Shown here: positions 18,087 to 26,050 of the stretch, one piece after another | Position numbering within the stretch: position 1 is the stretch's first letter | How the letters are laid out: each line of letters starts with the position of its first letter | NCBI GenBank assembly: GCA_029210625.1 | Contig: JARGFU010000005.1 | Coordinates: 1-64,000, forward strand | Reading direction: 5' to 3' | From: Deltaproteobacteria bacterium | Lineage (GTDB): Bacteria > Myxococcota > Myxococcia > SLRQ01 | Length of the DNA: 64,000 nt | Notes under the pieces: generated by a model | The model's database searches: none | What the model was told of the DNA's origin: nothing | What the model saw: the letters and a program-made list of their open reading frames with translations, nothing else | Program-made: the position numbers and the translations under genes

Positions 18087-18114
18087 TTGACCGGAGGGAT
18101 CCTCCCTCTACGAT
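18087..18114 (+). promoter_or_regulatory. Candidate sigma70-type promoter with inverted repeat in spacer
   Basis: TTGACC (18087-18092), 16-base spacer, TACGAT (18109-18114), preceded by an A-run. The spacer GGAGGGATCCTCCCTC contains an inverted repeat (GGAGG/CCTCC) that could bind a repressor between the -35 and -10 boxes. The next start codon is 37 bases downstream at 18151. Confidence 0.45.
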
Positions 18115-18150
18115 GGCCTCGAACCGTCGATCCTCGGGAGGACCCGCCGC

Positions 18151-18588
18151 ATGTCTCGAGCCCAGGCCATCTCCGCACACCTCGCGACTCTGCCCGCCGA
18201 ACACGCCCCCGCGCCGCGCCCGCAGGCGAAGCGGCCCTCCGCTCCGACCCCGGCCCGGATCGATCCGCAGATGGCCGCCGCCCTGATCGAGCTGCTCCGG
18301 GAGCAGCGCGTCGACGCCTCCGGCGAGATCGCCGACGACCTCGCGGCTCGCGGCTCGGACGGAATGGTCTGCGCCTTCCTCGGCGACGATCTGCGCGAGA
18401 TCGCCCACTCCCTGGCCGACGTGGAGGCCTGGGTGCAGGGCACCCTCGACGTCCTCGAGCGGCCGAGCGCCGCGACCCTCTTCGAGCAGGCGGTCGAGGT
18501 GCAGGTGCTCTCCGACATCGAGCACCTCTTCCAGACCGTGGACAACCTGCGCCGCCGCCTGATGCAGGCCAGCGTCGGTCTGCGCTAG
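18151..18588 (+). CDS. Hypothetical soluble helical protein
   Basis: 145 residues, with GGGAGGA at about -11 supporting the ATG. There is no signal peptide. After a Pro-rich N-terminal third (PAPRPQAKRPSAPTPAR) the rest is predicted helical (MAAALIELLREQRVD; ATLFEQAVEVQVLSDIEHLFQTVDNLRRRLM). No family recognised. The next gene begins 4 bases after the stop, suggesting co-transcription. Confidence 0.65.
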   Translation: MSRAQAISAHLATLPAEHAPAPRPQAKRPSAPTPARIDPQMAAALIELLREQRVDASGEIADDLAARGSDGMVCAFLGDDLREIAHSLADVEAWVQGTLDVLERPSAATLFEQAVEVQVLSDIEHLFQTVDNLRRRLMQASVGLR

Positions 18589-18591
18589 GCC

Positions 18592-19062
18592 ATGCGGGAG
18601 CGCCTGGAGGCCGTGCTGCGGCGGGTCGAGGTCTCGATCCGCTGGTACGAGGACCTCGTGCGCCGCTTCCAGGCCTTGCCCCACCGCCTCGAGCCGGTCT
18701 TCCGCCGCATCGAGGCGGGGCTGCATCGCCTCGAGCCGCACTACCACCGCCTCGAGCGCTCCCTGCGCCACCAGGGACCGCGGCTCGTCCGCCGCATCGC
18801 GCCCTCGCTGCGCCGCCTCGAACCCTCGCTCCGGCGCCTCGAGCCCACCTATCGGTGGCTGGAGCGCCGCCCCCTGGCGGCGATCGGCCTGGTGGCCGCG
18901 GTGGGCGCCGCCCTGCTCCTGACCGCCGCCGCCCTCGGGGGCGGTGAGGGCCGGGGTCCCCGCTCGGTCTACCGGGCGATGGGGGACGCCGGCTGGGAGC
19001 AGGTCGAGGCCCCCCGGGCCAGCCCCCTGCGGGTGCCCGACCGGCGCCCGCGGGTGCTCTAG
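18592..19062 (+). CDS. Membrane-anchored protein with 7-residue RLEP repeats
   Basis: 156 residues. Residues about 25-90 consist of roughly nine heptads of the form [RH]RLEPxx (for example HRLEPVF, HRLEPHY, RRLEPSL, RRLEPTY). They are followed by one transmembrane helix (AAIGLVAAVGAALLLTAAAL) and a short Arg/Pro-rich tail. A heptad period with Leu at a fixed position suggests an elongated, strongly basic helical or stalk-like element on one face of the membrane. No known family. A long reverse-strand reading frame exists here but looks like a by-product of the repeats. Confidence 0.6.
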   Translation: MRERLEAVLRRVEVSIRWYEDLVRRFQALPHRLEPVFRRIEAGLHRLEPHYHRLERSLRHQGPRLVRRIAPSLRRLEPSLRRLEPTYRWLERRPLAAIGLVAAVGAALLLTAAALGGGEGRGPRSVYRAMGDAGWEQVEAPRASPLRVPDRRPRVL

Positions 19063-19069
19063 CCTTCGA

Positions 19070-19108
19070 TCTGACATTCGGCTGGCACCTATCAGGGCAC
19101 CTATCAGG
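19070..19108. promoter_or_regulatory. Conserved intergenic box with tandem GGCACCTATCAG repeats
   Basis: TCTGACATTCGG followed by TGGCACCT opens the element (19070-19090); two exact 12-bp copies of GGCACCTATCAG overlap its end (19084-19107). A nearly identical box occurs at 51483-51503, again followed by a tandem GGC(A/G)CCT repeat. It sits immediately upstream of the palindrome in the bam leader. It could be an operator array, or a REP-like mobile remnant. Confidence 0.5.
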
Positions 19109-19121
19109 TCGGCCCTAAACA

Positions 19122-19135
19122 GGCACTATAGTGCC
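19122..19135. promoter_or_regulatory. 14-bp perfect palindrome, candidate operator of bam operon
   Basis: GGCACTATAGTGCC is perfectly self-complementary and lies 83 bases before the bamB start. Its centre contains TATAGT, a good -10 box, so a dimeric repressor bound here would block transcription. A separate TTGACA is at 19154-19159 without a good -10. Confidence 0.5.
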
Positions 19136-19217
19136 GATCGGGGCAGTGTTCACTTGACAGGTCCGCGCTGGATGTGCGCACTTCCTGGGCTCCTGCTGCG
19201 CAACCATCGAGGGTCCC

Positions 19218-21221
19218 ATGAGGTACGCAGAGACCGGGTTCAATCTCGAGATCGATCTGACACGTGGAAGTATAGAGCGTGTTCCCTCGGACCCCCGCTA
19301 CACCGAGCAGCACCTCGGCGGGCTGGGCACCAACGCCCGGATCTTCTGGGACCGGGTGCCCCCCGAGACCGACGCCTTCGACCCCGAGAACCTCCTCATC
19401 TTCGGCGCGGGCCTCCTGGCCGGCACGCCGGTGCCCAGCGGCAACCGGACGATCGTCTCCTCGATCTCGCCCCAGACCAAGCTCTTCGGCTTCTCGATGA
19501 TGGGCGGCTTCTTTGGCCCTGAGCTCAAGCACGCCGGCTACGACAAGATCATCCTGCGCGGGAAGTCGCCGGAGTGGGTCTACCTCTGGATCCACGACGA
19601 CAAGGTCGAGCTGCGCGACGCCACGATGCTGAAGGGCCTCGGCACCCTGGAGTCCGCCGAGCTGATCCGCCAGGAGCTCGAGGAGCCCGAGGCGGCGGTC
19701 GCCTCTATCGGCCTCGCCGGTGAGAACCGGGTCTTCTTCGCCTCCATCGAGCAGGGCCGCTCCTCGGCCAGCCGGATGGGGCTCGGCGCGGTCATGGGCG
19801 ACAAGAAGCTCAAGGCCATCGCGGTGAAGGGCAGCGGCGATCTCAACATCGCCAAGCCCCTCGAGTTCCTGAAGATCTGCAACGAGGCCCTGCGCTTCAT
19901 CGAGCACCGCAACGACAACCCCATCCCCGGCGTGATGCCCATCCTGGCCGGCCTTGGCTCGCCCCAGGAGATGCAGGTCCACGACGAGAAGTGGCACACC
20001 GAGAACTTCGTCTGGGGCAACGCCCGGGTGCGCCGGAAGGGCTTCTGGACCGACGAGATCCAGAAGGCCTGGACCGACACCATGGAGACCATGCGCACCC
20101 GCCTGCTCTCCTGCCACAACTGCCCGATGAAGTGCGGCGCGGCGATCTCGGTCGACACTCGCCTCTGCTCGTACATGATGAAGTGCTTCTCGAAGCTCAC
20201 CTACACGATGGGCGCCTTCTCGGACCTCGACTTCGGGCTGCGCATCGCCCAGAAGGCCACCGAGCACGGGGTGGACGCCTTCTCGTGTCCGCAGACGATG
20301 GCCTTCGCCGTCGAGCTCTACGAGGACGGCATCCTCACCGACGAGGACCTGCCCGACTTCCCCGAGAAGTCCGAGGACCGCTTCTACTACCTCCTCGACA
20401 AGATCGTCCGGCGGGAGGGGATCGGCGATGTCCTGGCGGACGGCACCCACTGGGCCGGTGAGCGCATCGGCAAGGGCGCGCCGGCCTACGCCCACAACAA
20501 CATCCGCAAGACCGAGCAGCTCCCCCTGAAGCTGGGCATGCTCAACCCGATCTACTTCCTGATGTACAGCACCGGGGAGAAGGCCAGCATCACCCAGATC
20601 GAGGGCAACTACCCCCAGGCTCCCTTCCCGACCCGGGAGGAGCGGGAGGCCTTCGTCGCCGACTGGCCCCAGGTGCCGGACGAGCGCTTCAAGGAGTGGT
20701 TCCTGGAGTGGGAGCTGCGGGGCGAGAAGTCGATCCCCTACACGCCGGGCCTCGAGGCCACCTGCGAGCTGGTCCACTGGCAGGAGCAGCAGCACTACAT
20801 CGACGACGCCATCGGGCTCTGCGCCGGGCTCTCCTCCTTCCCGCTGAAGCCTCCCTTCCACATCCACAACCTGCCCGACCTCATCTCGGCGGGCTCGGGG
20901 CTGGACCTGGACGAGGAGAAGCTGAAGACCATCACCGCCCGCACCCGCACCCTGGTCCGCTGCAACAACATCCTGCGCGGCCTGCGGCGCTCCGACGAGA
21001 AGCCGCCCGAGGATCACTGGAAGCAGCGCTTCCCCGAGCTGGAGGAGCAGCTCCTCGACGCCTACTACGCCTTCAAGGGCTGGAACAGCGAGGGCATCCC
21101 CACGGCGAAGACCCTCCGGGCGCTGGGCCTGGGCTACGTGGCCGAGACCTTCCTCGAGCGGGGCATCCTCTCCGCCGAGGCCGAGGCCGCCGAGGCCCCC
21201 GCGGAGGTGCCCGCATCATGA
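19218..21221 (+). CDS. bamB: Class II benzoyl-CoA reductase active-site subunit (tungsten AOR family)
   Basis: 667 residues, close to the 653-residue Geobacter BamB. The aldehyde:ferredoxin oxidoreductase fold is evident throughout: N-terminal NLEIDLTRG, the pterin-binding region GNRTIVSSISPQTKLFGFSMMGG, and an iron-sulfur motif CHNCPMKC (299-306). Glu251, His255, His260 and Cys323 fall at or next to the positions I recall for the BamB active site and tungsten ligand (Glu251, His255, His260, Cys322), which argues for BamB rather than a generic aldehyde oxidoreductase. Predicted reaction: ATP-independent two-electron reduction of benzoyl-CoA to cyclohexa-1,5-diene-1-carbonyl-CoA. First gene of an eight-gene operon; its stop overlaps bamC (ATGA). 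Confidence 0.85.
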   Translation: MRYAETGFNLEIDLTRGSIERVPSDPRYTEQHLGGLGTNARIFWDRVPPETDAFDPENLLIFGAGLLAGTPVPSGNRTIVSSISPQTKLFGFSMMGGFFGPELKHAGYDKIILRGKSPEWVYLWIHDDKVELRDATMLKGLGTLESAELIRQELEEPEAAVASIGLAGENRVFFASIEQGRSSASRMGLGAVMGDKKLKAIAVKGSGDLNIAKPLEFLKICNEALRFIEHRNDNPIPGVMPILAGLGSPQEMQVHDEKWHTENFVWGNARVRRKGFWTDEIQKAWTDTMETMRTRLLSCHNCPMKCGAAISVDTRLCSYMMKCFSKLTYTMGAFSDLDFGLRIAQKATEHGVDAFSCPQTMAFAVELYEDGILTDEDLPDFPEKSEDRFYYLLDKIVRREGIGDVLADGTHWAGERIGKGAPAYAHNNIRKTEQLPLKLGMLNPIYFLMYSTGEKASITQIEGNYPQAPFPTREEREAFVADWPQVPDERFKEWFLEWELRGEKSIPYTPGLEATCELVHWQEQQHYIDDAIGLCAGLSSFPLKPPFHIHNLPDLISAGSGLDLDEEKLKTITARTRTLVRCNNILRGLRRSDEKPPEDHWKQRFPELEEQLLDAYYAFKGWNSEGIPTAKTLRALGLGYVAETFLERGILSAEAEAAEAPAEVPAS

Positions 21222-21784
21222 GCACGGTCGTCACCCTCGGGAAGCAGAAGACCAAGACGGTCAAGTCGATCAAGATCGACGTCGACAAGTGCAACGGCTG
21301 CCGGGCCTGCGAGGTCATCTGCTCCTCCTTCCACGCCAGCCCGCGCTACAGCAGCGTGAACCCCAAGCGCTCGCGGATCCGCGTCATCCGGGATCCTCTC
21401 GCCGACATCTACGTGCCGGTCTACGCGGGCGAGTACACGGCGGCCGAGTGCGCCGGGCGAGACAAGTACATCATCGACGGCAAGGAGTACGAGGAGTGCG
21501 CCTTCTGCCGCGCGGTCTGCCCCTCGCGGGACGCCTTCAAGGAGCCGGACTCGGGCCTGCCCCTGAAGTGCGACATGTGCGAGTCGGACCCCACGCTGGA
21601 GGAGCCCCTCTGCGTGCAGTGGTGCCTCGCCGACGCCCTGATCTTCGAGCAGCGAGAGGAGCCGGTCACCGCCGCCGCGCCCGGCGCGGAGGCGACCGAG
21701 ACCGAGCTGGGCCTCGAGGCCCTGGCCGACCGCTTCGGCTGGGACGCCATCCTGGACGCCGTCAACCGCCTCAAGAAGGTCTGA
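21218..21784 (+). CDS. bamC: BamC-like polyferredoxin, electron transfer to BamB
   Basis: 188 residues with clustered cysteines for about three [4Fe-4S] clusters: CNGCRACEVIC (residue ~25), ECAFCRAVC (~92) and CDMC...LCVQWC (~120-135). The layout is that of the HycB/NrfC-like ferredoxin subunits paired with AOR proteins, and of BamC, which forms the (BC)2 core with BamB and passes electrons to the active site. It overlaps bamB by 4 bases and is 2 bases from bamD. A C-terminal 40-residue extension (after REEPVTAAAPG) is not part of the cluster-binding core. Confidence 0.85.
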   Translation: MSTVVTLGKQKTKTVKSIKIDVDKCNGCRACEVICSSFHASPRYSSVNPKRSRIRVIRDPLADIYVPVYAGEYTAAECAGRDKYIIDGKEYEECAFCRAVCPSRDAFKEPDSGLPLKCDMCESDPTLEEPLCVQWCLADALIFEQREEPVTAAAPGAEATETELGLEALADRFGWDAILDAVNRLKKV

Positions 21785-21786
21785 TC

Positions 21787-22974
21787 GTGGAGACCCTCAC
21801 CCCCTTCCAGGAGATCATCGAAGAGGTCGATCGCGCGGGCGGCGACTCGGCGCGCTTCTGCTACCAGTGCGGCAAGTGCGACGTGGTCTGCCCCTGGAAC
21901 CGGGTGCGCGACTTCAGCATCCGCAAGATCGTCCGGCAGGCGAACTTCGGCCTGGCCGAGATCGAGCTCGAGGACATGTGGCGCTGCACCACCTGCGGCA
22001 CCTGCCCGACGCACTGCCCCCGGGGGGTCGGCCAGATCGAGGTCGGCATCTCCCTGCGGCGGATCGCCTCCGAGTACGGCGTCTTCCCGGAGAACGTCCG
22101 GGGCGCCGCCACCGCGGCCGGGAGCTGCGCCGCCGAGGGGAACCCCCTCTCCGAGGATCGCGCCGACCGCGCCGCCTGGGCCGAGGGCCTGGGCGTGAAG
22201 CCCTACGTCGAGGGCATGGACTACCTCTTCTACGTGGGCTGCTACTACGCCTACGACCCCCGGATGAAGAAGGTCGCGCGCGCCATCGTCCGCCTGCTCC
22301 AGGAGGCCGGGGTCGACTTCGGCATCCTCGGGAACGACGAGAGCTGCTGCGGCGAGAGCGTCCGCAAGGTGGGGGCCGAGGACACCTTCAAGAAGCTCGC
22401 CCGCTCGAACATCAAGCACTTCATCGACCGGGGCGTGAAGCGGGTGCTGGTCGCGTCGCCGCACTGCCTCCACACCTTCAAGAACGAGTACCCGGAGTTC
22501 ATGGTGAACTTCGAGGTGGTCCACCTCTCCGAGCTCCTCCTCGAGCTCGTCGAGAGCGGCAAGCTGGTGCTGCCTCACGAGGTCGCGCGGAAGATCACCT
22601 ACCACGACCCCTGCTACCTGGGCCGGCACAACGGCTACTACGATCAGCCCCGGGAGCTCCTCGCGAAGGCAGGGGTCGAGCTGGTCGAGATGCGGGACAA
22701 CCGGCAGAACGCGCTCTGCTGCGGCGGCGGCGGCGGCCGGATCTGGATGGACACGCCGAAGGGGGAGCGCTTCGCCGACCTGCGCCTCGAGCAGGCCCGC
22801 GAGACCGGCGCCGAGCTGCTGGTCACCTCCTGCCCCTACTGCATCTCCAACTTCGAGGAGAGCCGCCTCTCCCTCTCGGACGAGGAGGCGGGGCGACTCC
22901 AGGTCCGGGACATCACCGAGGTGCTTCTCGAGGCCCTCGAGGCCCCGGGCGCCACCGAAGAGGAGGCCGCGTAG
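21787..22974 (+). CDS. bamD: BamD-like HdrD/HdrB-type subunit
   Basis: 395 residues from a GTG two bases after bamC. The N-terminal ferredoxin part has two clusters (CYQCGKCDVVC and CTTCGTCPTHC). Two CCG domains follow (VGCYYAYD...DESCCGES...SPHC; DPCYLG...LCCGGGGG...CPYC), which in heterodisulfide reductases hold the non-cubane [4Fe-4S] clusters. In Bam complexes this subunit links the FAD-containing BamE to BamBC. Both CCG motifs look intact. Confidence 0.85.
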   Translation: METLTPFQEIIEEVDRAGGDSARFCYQCGKCDVVCPWNRVRDFSIRKIVRQANFGLAEIELEDMWRCTTCGTCPTHCPRGVGQIEVGISLRRIASEYGVFPENVRGAATAAGSCAAEGNPLSEDRADRAAWAEGLGVKPYVEGMDYLFYVGCYYAYDPRMKKVARAIVRLLQEAGVDFGILGNDESCCGESVRKVGAEDTFKKLARSNIKHFIDRGVKRVLVASPHCLHTFKNEYPEFMVNFEVVHLSELLLELVESGKLVLPHEVARKITYHDPCYLGRHNGYYDQPRELLAKAGVELVEMRDNRQNALCCGGGGGRIWMDTPKGERFADLRLEQARETGAELLVTSCPYCISNFEESRLSLSDEEAGRLQVRDITEVLLEALEAPGATEEEAA

Positions 22975-22976
22975 CG

Positions 22977-25900
22977 ATGACGGGCAACCCGGCCACCTTC
23001 GGTGACGTGATGGTCCTCGGCGGGGGGATCAGCGGGATCCAGGCCGCCCTCGATCTCGCCACCGCCGGCTTCAAGGTCTACCTCGTCGAGCAGGCGCCGA
23101 CCGTCGGCGGGAAGATGGCCCAGCTCGACAAGACCTTCCCGACCAACGACTGCTCGATGTGCATCGAGTCGCCGAAGTTCATCGAGTGCGACCGCCACCC
23201 GAACATCGAGATCCTCACCCACACCGAGGTCGAGAAGGTCGAGGGCGAGGCCGGCAACTTCGAGATCACCCTGAAGCGCAAGCCGCGCTACGTGAAGGAG
23301 GATCTCTGCACCGGCTGCACGGTCTGCGTGGAGTACTGCCCCATCCAGATCCCGGACCCCTTCAACCAGAACCTCTCGGACAACAAGGCCGTCCACATCT
23401 ACTTCTCCCAGGCGGTGCCCCTCGTCCCCTACATCGACGAGGCGTGCGCCTACCTGAAGGACGAGAAGTGCTCGATCTGCGCCGGGGCCTGCGCGAACAA
23501 CGCGATCGATCTCAAGCAGAAGGCCAGCTACGAGACCCTCAAGGTCGGGGCGGTGGTCCTCGCGCCGGGTACCGGGGTCTTCGATCCGCTGCCGCGGGGC
23601 GACTACGGCTACGGCGACATCGAGAACGTCGTCACCAGCCTCGACTACGAGCGGCTGCTCTGCGCCACCGGCCCCCACGAGGGCGAGATCCTGCGGCCCT
23701 CGGACCACCAGCACCCCCACAAGATCGCCTGGATCCACTGCGTGGGCTCGCGGCAGGTCCTCGAGGGCGGCAACAGCTACTGCTCCTCGGTCTGCTGCTC
23801 CTACATCCAGAAGCAGGTCATCCTCACCAAGGACCACGACGCCGACGCCGAGGCGGTGATCTTCCACAACGACATCCGCTCCTACGGCAAGGACTTCGAG
23901 CGCTTCTATCAGCGGGCGCAGAAGCTGCCGGGCGTCGAGTTCGTGCGCTCCTACGTCTCGATCGGCCGCGAGGATCCGGTCACGAAGAACGTCACCATCC
24001 GCTACGCCACGGCGGAGGGGGTGAAGGAGGACGAGTTCGACCTGGTGGTGCTCGGCGTGGGCCTCACGCCGCCCCGGGGCGCCGACCGCCTGGCGCTCCA
24101 GTTCGGGATCGACCTCACCCCTCAGGGCTACTGCAAGACCGCGCCGCAGAGCCCGGTGTCGACCAGCCGCCCGGGGGTCTTCGTCAGCGGCGCCTTCCGC
24201 GGGCCGGCGGACATCCCCGAGTCGGTGATGACCGCCAGCGGCGCCGGCGCGCTGGTGGGCGAGCTGCTCAACTACCGCCGGGGCAAGCTCGCCCAGGACC
24301 GGATCTACCCGGAGGAGCGCGACACCTCCGAGGAGGAGGTGCGGACCGGCGTCTTCGTCTGCCACTGCGGCGCCAACATCGGGCGGGTCGTCGACATCCC
24401 CTCGGTGGTCGAGTACGCGCAGGGCCTCGAGAACGTGGTCCACGCCGAGGAGGGGCTCTTCATCTGCTCCACCGACGCCGCCGCGCAGATCTCGAACACC
24501 ATCCGGGAGAAGAAGCTCAACCGGGTCTGCGTCGCCGCCTGCACGCCCAAGACCCACGAGCCCCTCTTCCGGGACACCCTGCGCGAGGGTGGCATCAACC
24601 AGTACTTCTTCGACATGGCCAACATCCGCGAGCACTGCTCCTGGGTGCACTCCAAGCAGAAGGAGGAGGCCACCGCGAAGGCCAAGGACATCGTCCGGAT
24701 GTCGGTGGCCCGGACCAAGCACCTCGAGCCCCTCCAGGAGTTCGACCTGCCGGTGAACCCGGTGGCGCTGGTGGTGGGCGGCGGCCCGGCCGGCCTCACC
24801 GCGGCCCTGGCCATCGCCAACCAGGAGATCCAGGTCCACCTCGTCGAGAAGGAAGATCAGCTCGGCGGCATGGCCCGCCGCCTCCACCGCACCCTCGACG
24901 GCCTCGAGGTCCAGCCCTGGCTGCAGGAGCAGATCCGCGCCGTCTACCGGCACCCCCGGATCCAGGTCTACCACTCGGCCGTGGTCGAGGAGGCCACCGG
25001 CTACGTCGGCAACTTCGTGACCCGGGTCCGCTCGGAGGGGCGCCTCTCGGTCATCGAGCACGGCGCGACCGTGCTGGCCACCGGGGCGGCCGAGCACCGG
25101 CCCGTCGAGTACCTCTACGGCGAGGACGAGCGGGTCCTCACCCAGCTCGAGCTCGAGGGGCGCCTCGCCGCCGCCCGCAAGGGGGAGGCGGACGCCTCGA
25201 TCGGCGAGGCCGAGCGCCTGGTGATGATCCAGTGCGTCGGCTGCCGCAACGTGGACCGCAACTACTGCGCCCGGGTCTGCTGCAACCAGGCGGTGAAGAA
25301 CGCCCTCGATCTGAAGGCGCAGCGGCCCGCGCTCGACGTCTACGTCCTCTTCCGCGACATGCGGACCTACGGCTTCGGCGAGGACGCCTACCGCGAGGCC
25401 GCCGATCGCGGCGTGCGCTTCGTCCGCTACGAGCCCGAGGACGGGCCGACGGTGGTGAAGGCGAAGGGGGAGGGCGGCAAGGAGGTCCTGCGGGTCACGG
25501 TGCCGGATCCGGTCCTGGGCGCGCGCCTCGAGCTGGACGCCGACCTGCTCGCCCTCTCGGTGGCGGTGGTGCCCTCCGAGGGCAGCCGCAGCGCCGTGAA
25601 GCAGTTCAAGGTCGCCCAGAACCCGGACGGCTTCTTCCAGGAGGCCCACGTGAAGCTGCGGCCGGTGGACTTCGCCGCCGACGGGGTCTTCCTCGCGGGC
25701 GCCGCCCACTACCCGAAGCACCTCTCCGAGGCCCTCGGTCAGGCCCTCGGCGCCGCCGGCCGGGCCGCGACCCTGCTCTCCCAGCCCACCGTGAAGGCCT
25801 CGGGCTCGGTCTGCGACGTGGTCGAGCCCGACTGCGTGAGCTGCGGCGCCTGCATCACCGCCTGCACCTACGGCGCCATCACCTTCGTGGACACCCCTCT

Positions 25901-26039
25901 GGGCCAGAAGGCCCGCGTCAACCCCGTCCTCTGCAAGGGCGACGGTCTGTGCAACGCCAAGTGCCCGACCAACGCCATCATGCTGAAGCACTTCACCGAC
26001 GAAGAACTCTTCAACCAGATCGACGCCGCTCTGGCCTGA
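22977..26039 (+). CDS. bamE: BamE-like double HdrA flavoprotein
   Basis: 1020 residues. Two consecutive HdrA-like flavin domains are present: MVLGGGISGIQAALDLA near residue 11 and VALVVGGGPAGLTAALAIA near 595. Each is followed by Cys-rich elements, including CSMC, CTGCTVCVEYC, CSICAGAC and CVGSR...CSSVCC in the first half, CVGCRNV...CARVCC in the second. A C-terminal ferredoxin has CVSCGACITAC and CKGDGLCNAKC. In HdrA-type enzymes the FAD is the electron-bifurcating cofactor. As part of the Bam complex it would couple exergonic and endergonic electron transfers so that benzoyl-CoA can be reduced without ATP. Adjacent on both sides to bamD and bamF. Confidence 0.85.
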   Translation: MTGNPATFGDVMVLGGGISGIQAALDLATAGFKVYLVEQAPTVGGKMAQLDKTFPTNDCSMCIESPKFIECDRHPNIEILTHTEVEKVEGEAGNFEITLKRKPRYVKEDLCTGCTVCVEYCPIQIPDPFNQNLSDNKAVHIYFSQAVPLVPYIDEACAYLKDEKCSICAGACANNAIDLKQKASYETLKVGAVVLAPGTGVFDPLPRGDYGYGDIENVVTSLDYERLLCATGPHEGEILRPSDHQHPHKIAWIHCVGSRQVLEGGNSYCSSVCCSYIQKQVILTKDHDADAEAVIFHNDIRSYGKDFERFYQRAQKLPGVEFVRSYVSIGREDPVTKNVTIRYATAEGVKEDEFDLVVLGVGLTPPRGADRLALQFGIDLTPQGYCKTAPQSPVSTSRPGVFVSGAFRGPADIPESVMTASGAGALVGELLNYRRGKLAQDRIYPEERDTSEEEVRTGVFVCHCGANIGRVVDIPSVVEYAQGLENVVHAEEGLFICSTDAAAQISNTIREKKLNRVCVAACTPKTHEPLFRDTLREGGINQYFFDMANIREHCSWVHSKQKEEATAKAKDIVRMSVARTKHLEPLQEFDLPVNPVALVVGGGPAGLTAALAIANQEIQVHLVEKEDQLGGMARRLHRTLDGLEVQPWLQEQIRAVYRHPRIQVYHSAVVEEATGYVGNFVTRVRSEGRLSVIEHGATVLATGAAEHRPVEYLYGEDERVLTQLELEGRLAAARKGEADASIGEAERLVMIQCVGCRNVDRNYCARVCCNQAVKNALDLKAQRPALDVYVLFRDMRTYGFGEDAYREAADRGVRFVRYEPEDGPTVVKAKGEGGKEVLRVTVPDPVLGARLELDADLLALSVAVVPSEGSRSAVKQFKVAQNPDGFFQEAHVKLRPVDFAADGVFLAGAAHYPKHLSEALGQALGAAGRAATLLSQPTVKASGSVCDVVEPDCVSCGACITACTYGAITFVDTPLGQKARVNPVLCKGDGLCNAKCPTNAIMLKHFTDEELFNQIDAALA

Positions 26040-26050
26040 AGGAGAAGCGA

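Noticed and set aside
18010-19077. 355-residue minus-strand frame over the RLEP-repeat genes
   Set aside because: Repeats make both strands open; the plus-strand genes have ribosome sites, a transmembrane helix and a promoter.
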